From NCBI GenBank assembly GCA_964526565.1, contig CAZGMC010000060.1:1-26684 (forward strand): DNA of 26,684 nucleotides. The letters are read 5' to 3'. The position numbers were made by a program, and so were the translations under genes. The notes below the pieces were generated by a model. The model did not search any database. It had not been told where the DNA came from and saw only the letters and a list, made by a program, of their open reading frames with translations. Below are positions 25,375-26,684 of this stretch, piece after piece. The stretch is from CAZGMC01 sp964526565 (GTDB lineage: Bacteria > Pseudomonadota > Alphaproteobacteria > DSM-16000 > Inquilinaceae). Position 1 is the first letter of the stretch, and every line of letters starts with the position of its first letter.

Positions 25375-25872
25375 ATGAGAACGGCGATGCGCCTGATGCT
25401 GCTGAGTGCGGCGGGGCTGGTGCTGGCGGGCTGTGCCGCCGATCGCGGCGAGATGGCCCTGGCGGCGCAGGGCGCGCTGATCGGCCTGCCCAGGGGCGAC
25501 CTGCTGAGTTGCGCCGGCGTGCCGGAACGCTCCCGCGCCGAGGGCAATGTGGAATACTTTACCTACGGCAGCGGCCAGCTCGTCGAGTACCCGACGGTGA
25601 CCATGGGGCTCGGCCTCGGTTATTACCGCAGCGCCCATCCCTATTACGGCCTGGGCTGGGGCGTGCCGGTGGCGCCCGAGGTGCGGTCCGACTACTGCGA
25701 GACGACCTTCACCATCGTCGACGGCGTCGTCACCGACGTGAACTACGTCTCGGCCAGCGGCGTTGGCGCCTCGCGCTTCTCCCAGTGCTACTACACGATC
25801 CAGACCTGCCTGGCCCGCCTCTCCGGCAGCGACCCCGCCGCCGGCCTGCCGGGCGGGGGGGCGGTGCCGTAG
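25375..25872 (+). CDS. Small lipoprotein of unknown function
   Basis: This 165-residue protein has a textbook lipoprotein signal: MRTAMRLMLLSAAGLVLAGC, with lipobox LAGC and Cys20 lipidated. The mature part starts with ALIGLPRGDLLSCAGVPERS, reminiscent of the G-x-P turn of SmpA/BamE-like lipoproteins. A Tyr/Gly-rich stretch (GLGLGYYRSAHPYYGLGWG) follows. Four further cysteines (in LLSCAG, DYCETTF, SQCYYT and QTCLARL) could form disulfides in the periplasm. The start ATG 25375 has CGGGAGA 5 bp upstream. It follows the flavoprotein gene by 14 bp and ends 12 bp before the convergent toxin gene. I do not know its function. Confidence 0.85.
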   Translation: MRTAMRLMLLSAAGLVLAGCAADRGEMALAAQGALIGLPRGDLLSCAGVPERSRAEGNVEYFTYGSGQLVEYPTVTMGLGLGYYRSAHPYYGLGWGVPVAPEVRSDYCETTFTIVDGVVTDVNYVSASGVGASRFSQCYYTIQTCLARLSGSDPAAGLPGGGAVP

Positions 25873-25884
25873 CGATCCGGACGA

Positions 25885-26289
25885 TTACTGGATTATCGTA
25901 TCAACAAGATCGACGATGGCGTGATGACTGGGACTGCGGGCCAACCGTCCGTCGAACGTGACCATCGGTACCTCAAGCGCTTCGGCCAAGGCCAGATAGG
26001 CGGCATCATAGGCTGTAATGTTGTGGCGCAACGCCCAGATTCGCGATATCAGCGGGTCGTGGGGCCACCTTCGGATCGGCATGTCGCGTACCAGGGCCAA
26101 CGCCTCACTGCCCCGCGCATCGGACATCTCGCCTGCGAGAACTTGGCGGCGCAAGACCTGGGCAATTTCCAGGTCCAGAACGTGCGGCGCATGCCATGGA
26201 TGACGCGATACCAGCCGACTCTCACATGCCGCGAATAATGGACCCTGGCGCAGCAACTCGACGATCACGGAGGCATCGACGACAATCAA
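25885..26289 (-). CDS. vapC: PIN-domain ribonuclease toxin (VapC/FitB-like)
   Basis: This 134-residue PIN-domain protein is the likely toxin of a type II toxin-antitoxin pair and would cleave RNA. The four acidic residues expected at the metal site are visible: Asp5 (MIVVDASVIVELL), Glu41 (HVLDLEIAQVLRR), Asp95 (ITAYDAAYLALAEAL) and Asp113 (MVTFDGRLA). The start is TTG at 26289-26287, overlapping the antitoxin stop (TTGA), so translation is coupled. No ATG or GTG gives a proper PIN N-terminus. Codons end in A or T more often than in the neighbours, which fits horizontal transfer. Confidence 0.9.
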   Translation of the reverse strand: MIVVDASVIVELLRQGPLFAACESRLVSRHPWHAPHVLDLEIAQVLRRQVLAGEMSDARGSEALALVRDMPIRRWPHDPLISRIWALRHNITAYDAAYLALAEALEVPMVTFDGRLARSPSHHAIVDLVDTIIQ

Positions 26290-26516
26290 CGCTTGTCGCG
26301 CTCTTCGCGGATGGCATCGGCGGACGAGACGGATGAGCGGACCGGCTCCAAGGCGTGCAGGCGATCAAACACCTCATCGATCGTCGGCGTCGCTGCAACC
26401 CGGCTGATTTCCTGCACGAGGTAGTCCGAAAGCGACAGGCCGGAACGGGCCGCACGCTCCTTCAACTTGCGGTGCAATTCGTCTGGGACGTTACGCAATT
26501 GGATCATCTTGGACAT
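26286..26516 (-). CDS. Ribbon-helix-helix antitoxin (FitA/VapB-like)
   Basis: This 76-residue antitoxin has an N-terminal ribbon-helix-helix DNA-binding domain (MIQLRNVPDELHRKLKERAA, then SGLSLSDYLVQEISRVA). Its C-terminal tail (VFDRLHALEPVRSSVSSADA) would wrap the PIN toxin. The form is typical of FitA. The start is ATG 26516 (MSKMIQLRN). ATG 26507 is an alternative that begins directly at the strand. An in-frame extension further upstream is not family-like. It probably autorepresses through the direct repeats just upstream. Confidence 0.88.
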   Translation of the reverse strand: MSKMIQLRNVPDELHRKLKERAARSGLSLSDYLVQEISRVAATPTIDEVFDRLHALEPVRSSVSSADAIREERDKR

Positions 26517-26529
26517 GCATGCAAGATGA

Positions 26530-26548
26530 GCGCATGTTCCGCGCATGT
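26530..26548. promoter_or_regulatory. Direct repeat GCGCATGT x2, candidate operator of the toxin-antitoxin pair
   Basis: gcgcatgt occurs at 26530-26537 and 26541-26548, an 11-bp period, about 14 bp upstream of the antitoxin start. Spacing near one helical turn suits side-by-side binding of ribbon-helix-helix dimers. Confidence 0.5.
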
Positions 26549-26625
26549 CAATGGACCGGCGGCGGGCCTGATGCCGGGTTGTCATGTGACCACCAGTTCG
26601 GCGCGATCCGTAAGTCGCCGTGTAG

Positions 26626-26652
26626 GCTGGGCTGAGCCCTGCGAAGCCCAGC
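26626..26652. repeat. 8-bp inverted repeat near the right edge
   Basis: GCTGGGCT (26626-26633) and AGCCCAGC (26645-26652) form a hairpin around an 11-nt loop, followed by ATTTTCCC. It may be a weak plus-strand terminator or part of a dispersed repeat. No gene is visible in 26549-26684. Confidence 0.4.
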
Positions 26653-26684
26653 ATTTTCCCCAGAAGCACGGCGACGCCGGTTCT

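Overview
The window is GC-rich, bacterial and densely coding. It most resembles an alphaproteobacterium of the Rhodospirillales/Azospirillales type. The support for this is an argC–gamma-carbonic-anhydrase gene pair, a complete N-acetylglutaminylglutamine amide (NAGGN) osmolyte cluster, a class I polyhydroxyalkanoate synthase, an AlaC–homoserine dehydrogenase pair and a large flagellin with a sigma-54 promoter. This placement rests on gene content only; no rRNA, tRNA or other taxonomic marker was seen.

Layout. (1) 1-1398, minus: the N-terminal half of aconitase, cut by the window edge, divergent from an orphan PAS/PAS histidine kinase (1658-3145). (2) 3401-7334, plus: a cytidylate-kinase-like protein, KdsA (Kdo-8-phosphate synthase), a cardiolipin synthase and a PhnZ-like HD diiron oxygenase, ending at a clear terminator. 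(3) 7463-12116, minus: the NAGGN operon, asnO (amidotransferase), ngg (GNAT/ATP-grasp synthetase) and an M42 peptidase. (4) 12504-15337, plus: argC and two tandem gamma-carbonic anhydrases, the second preceded by an AT-rich island that runs into its first 23 codons. (5) 15556-17373, minus: phaC, with its own terminator. (6) 17595-20575, plus: a small lipoprotein, alaC and hom, the last two translationally coupled. (7) 20576-21054: a repeat zone with a 13-bp tandem array and a MITE-like 32-bp inverted repeat. (8) 21055-23367, minus: a 770-residue flagellin with a remote sigma-54 promoter. (9) 24203-25872, plus: a D-arginine-dehydrogenase-like flavoprotein and a lipoprotein. (10) 25885-26516, minus: a FitAB/VapBC-type toxin-antitoxin pair.

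Functional themes are envelope building (Kdo, cardiolipin), osmoprotection (NAGGN), amino-acid metabolism (ArgC, AlaC, Hom, a D-amino-acid dehydrogenase), inorganic-carbon handling, carbon storage (PHB) and motility. No defence system, CRISPR array, prophage or transposase gene was found. I see no strong case for a wholly new multi-gene system. The most noteworthy signals are the abrupt composition change inside the second carbonic anhydrase gene, the remote perfect sigma-54 promoter with paired upstream repeats at the flagellin gene, the modular flagellin insert, an orphan PhnZ-family oxygenase, and a series of unrelated short tandem repeats at gene junctions.
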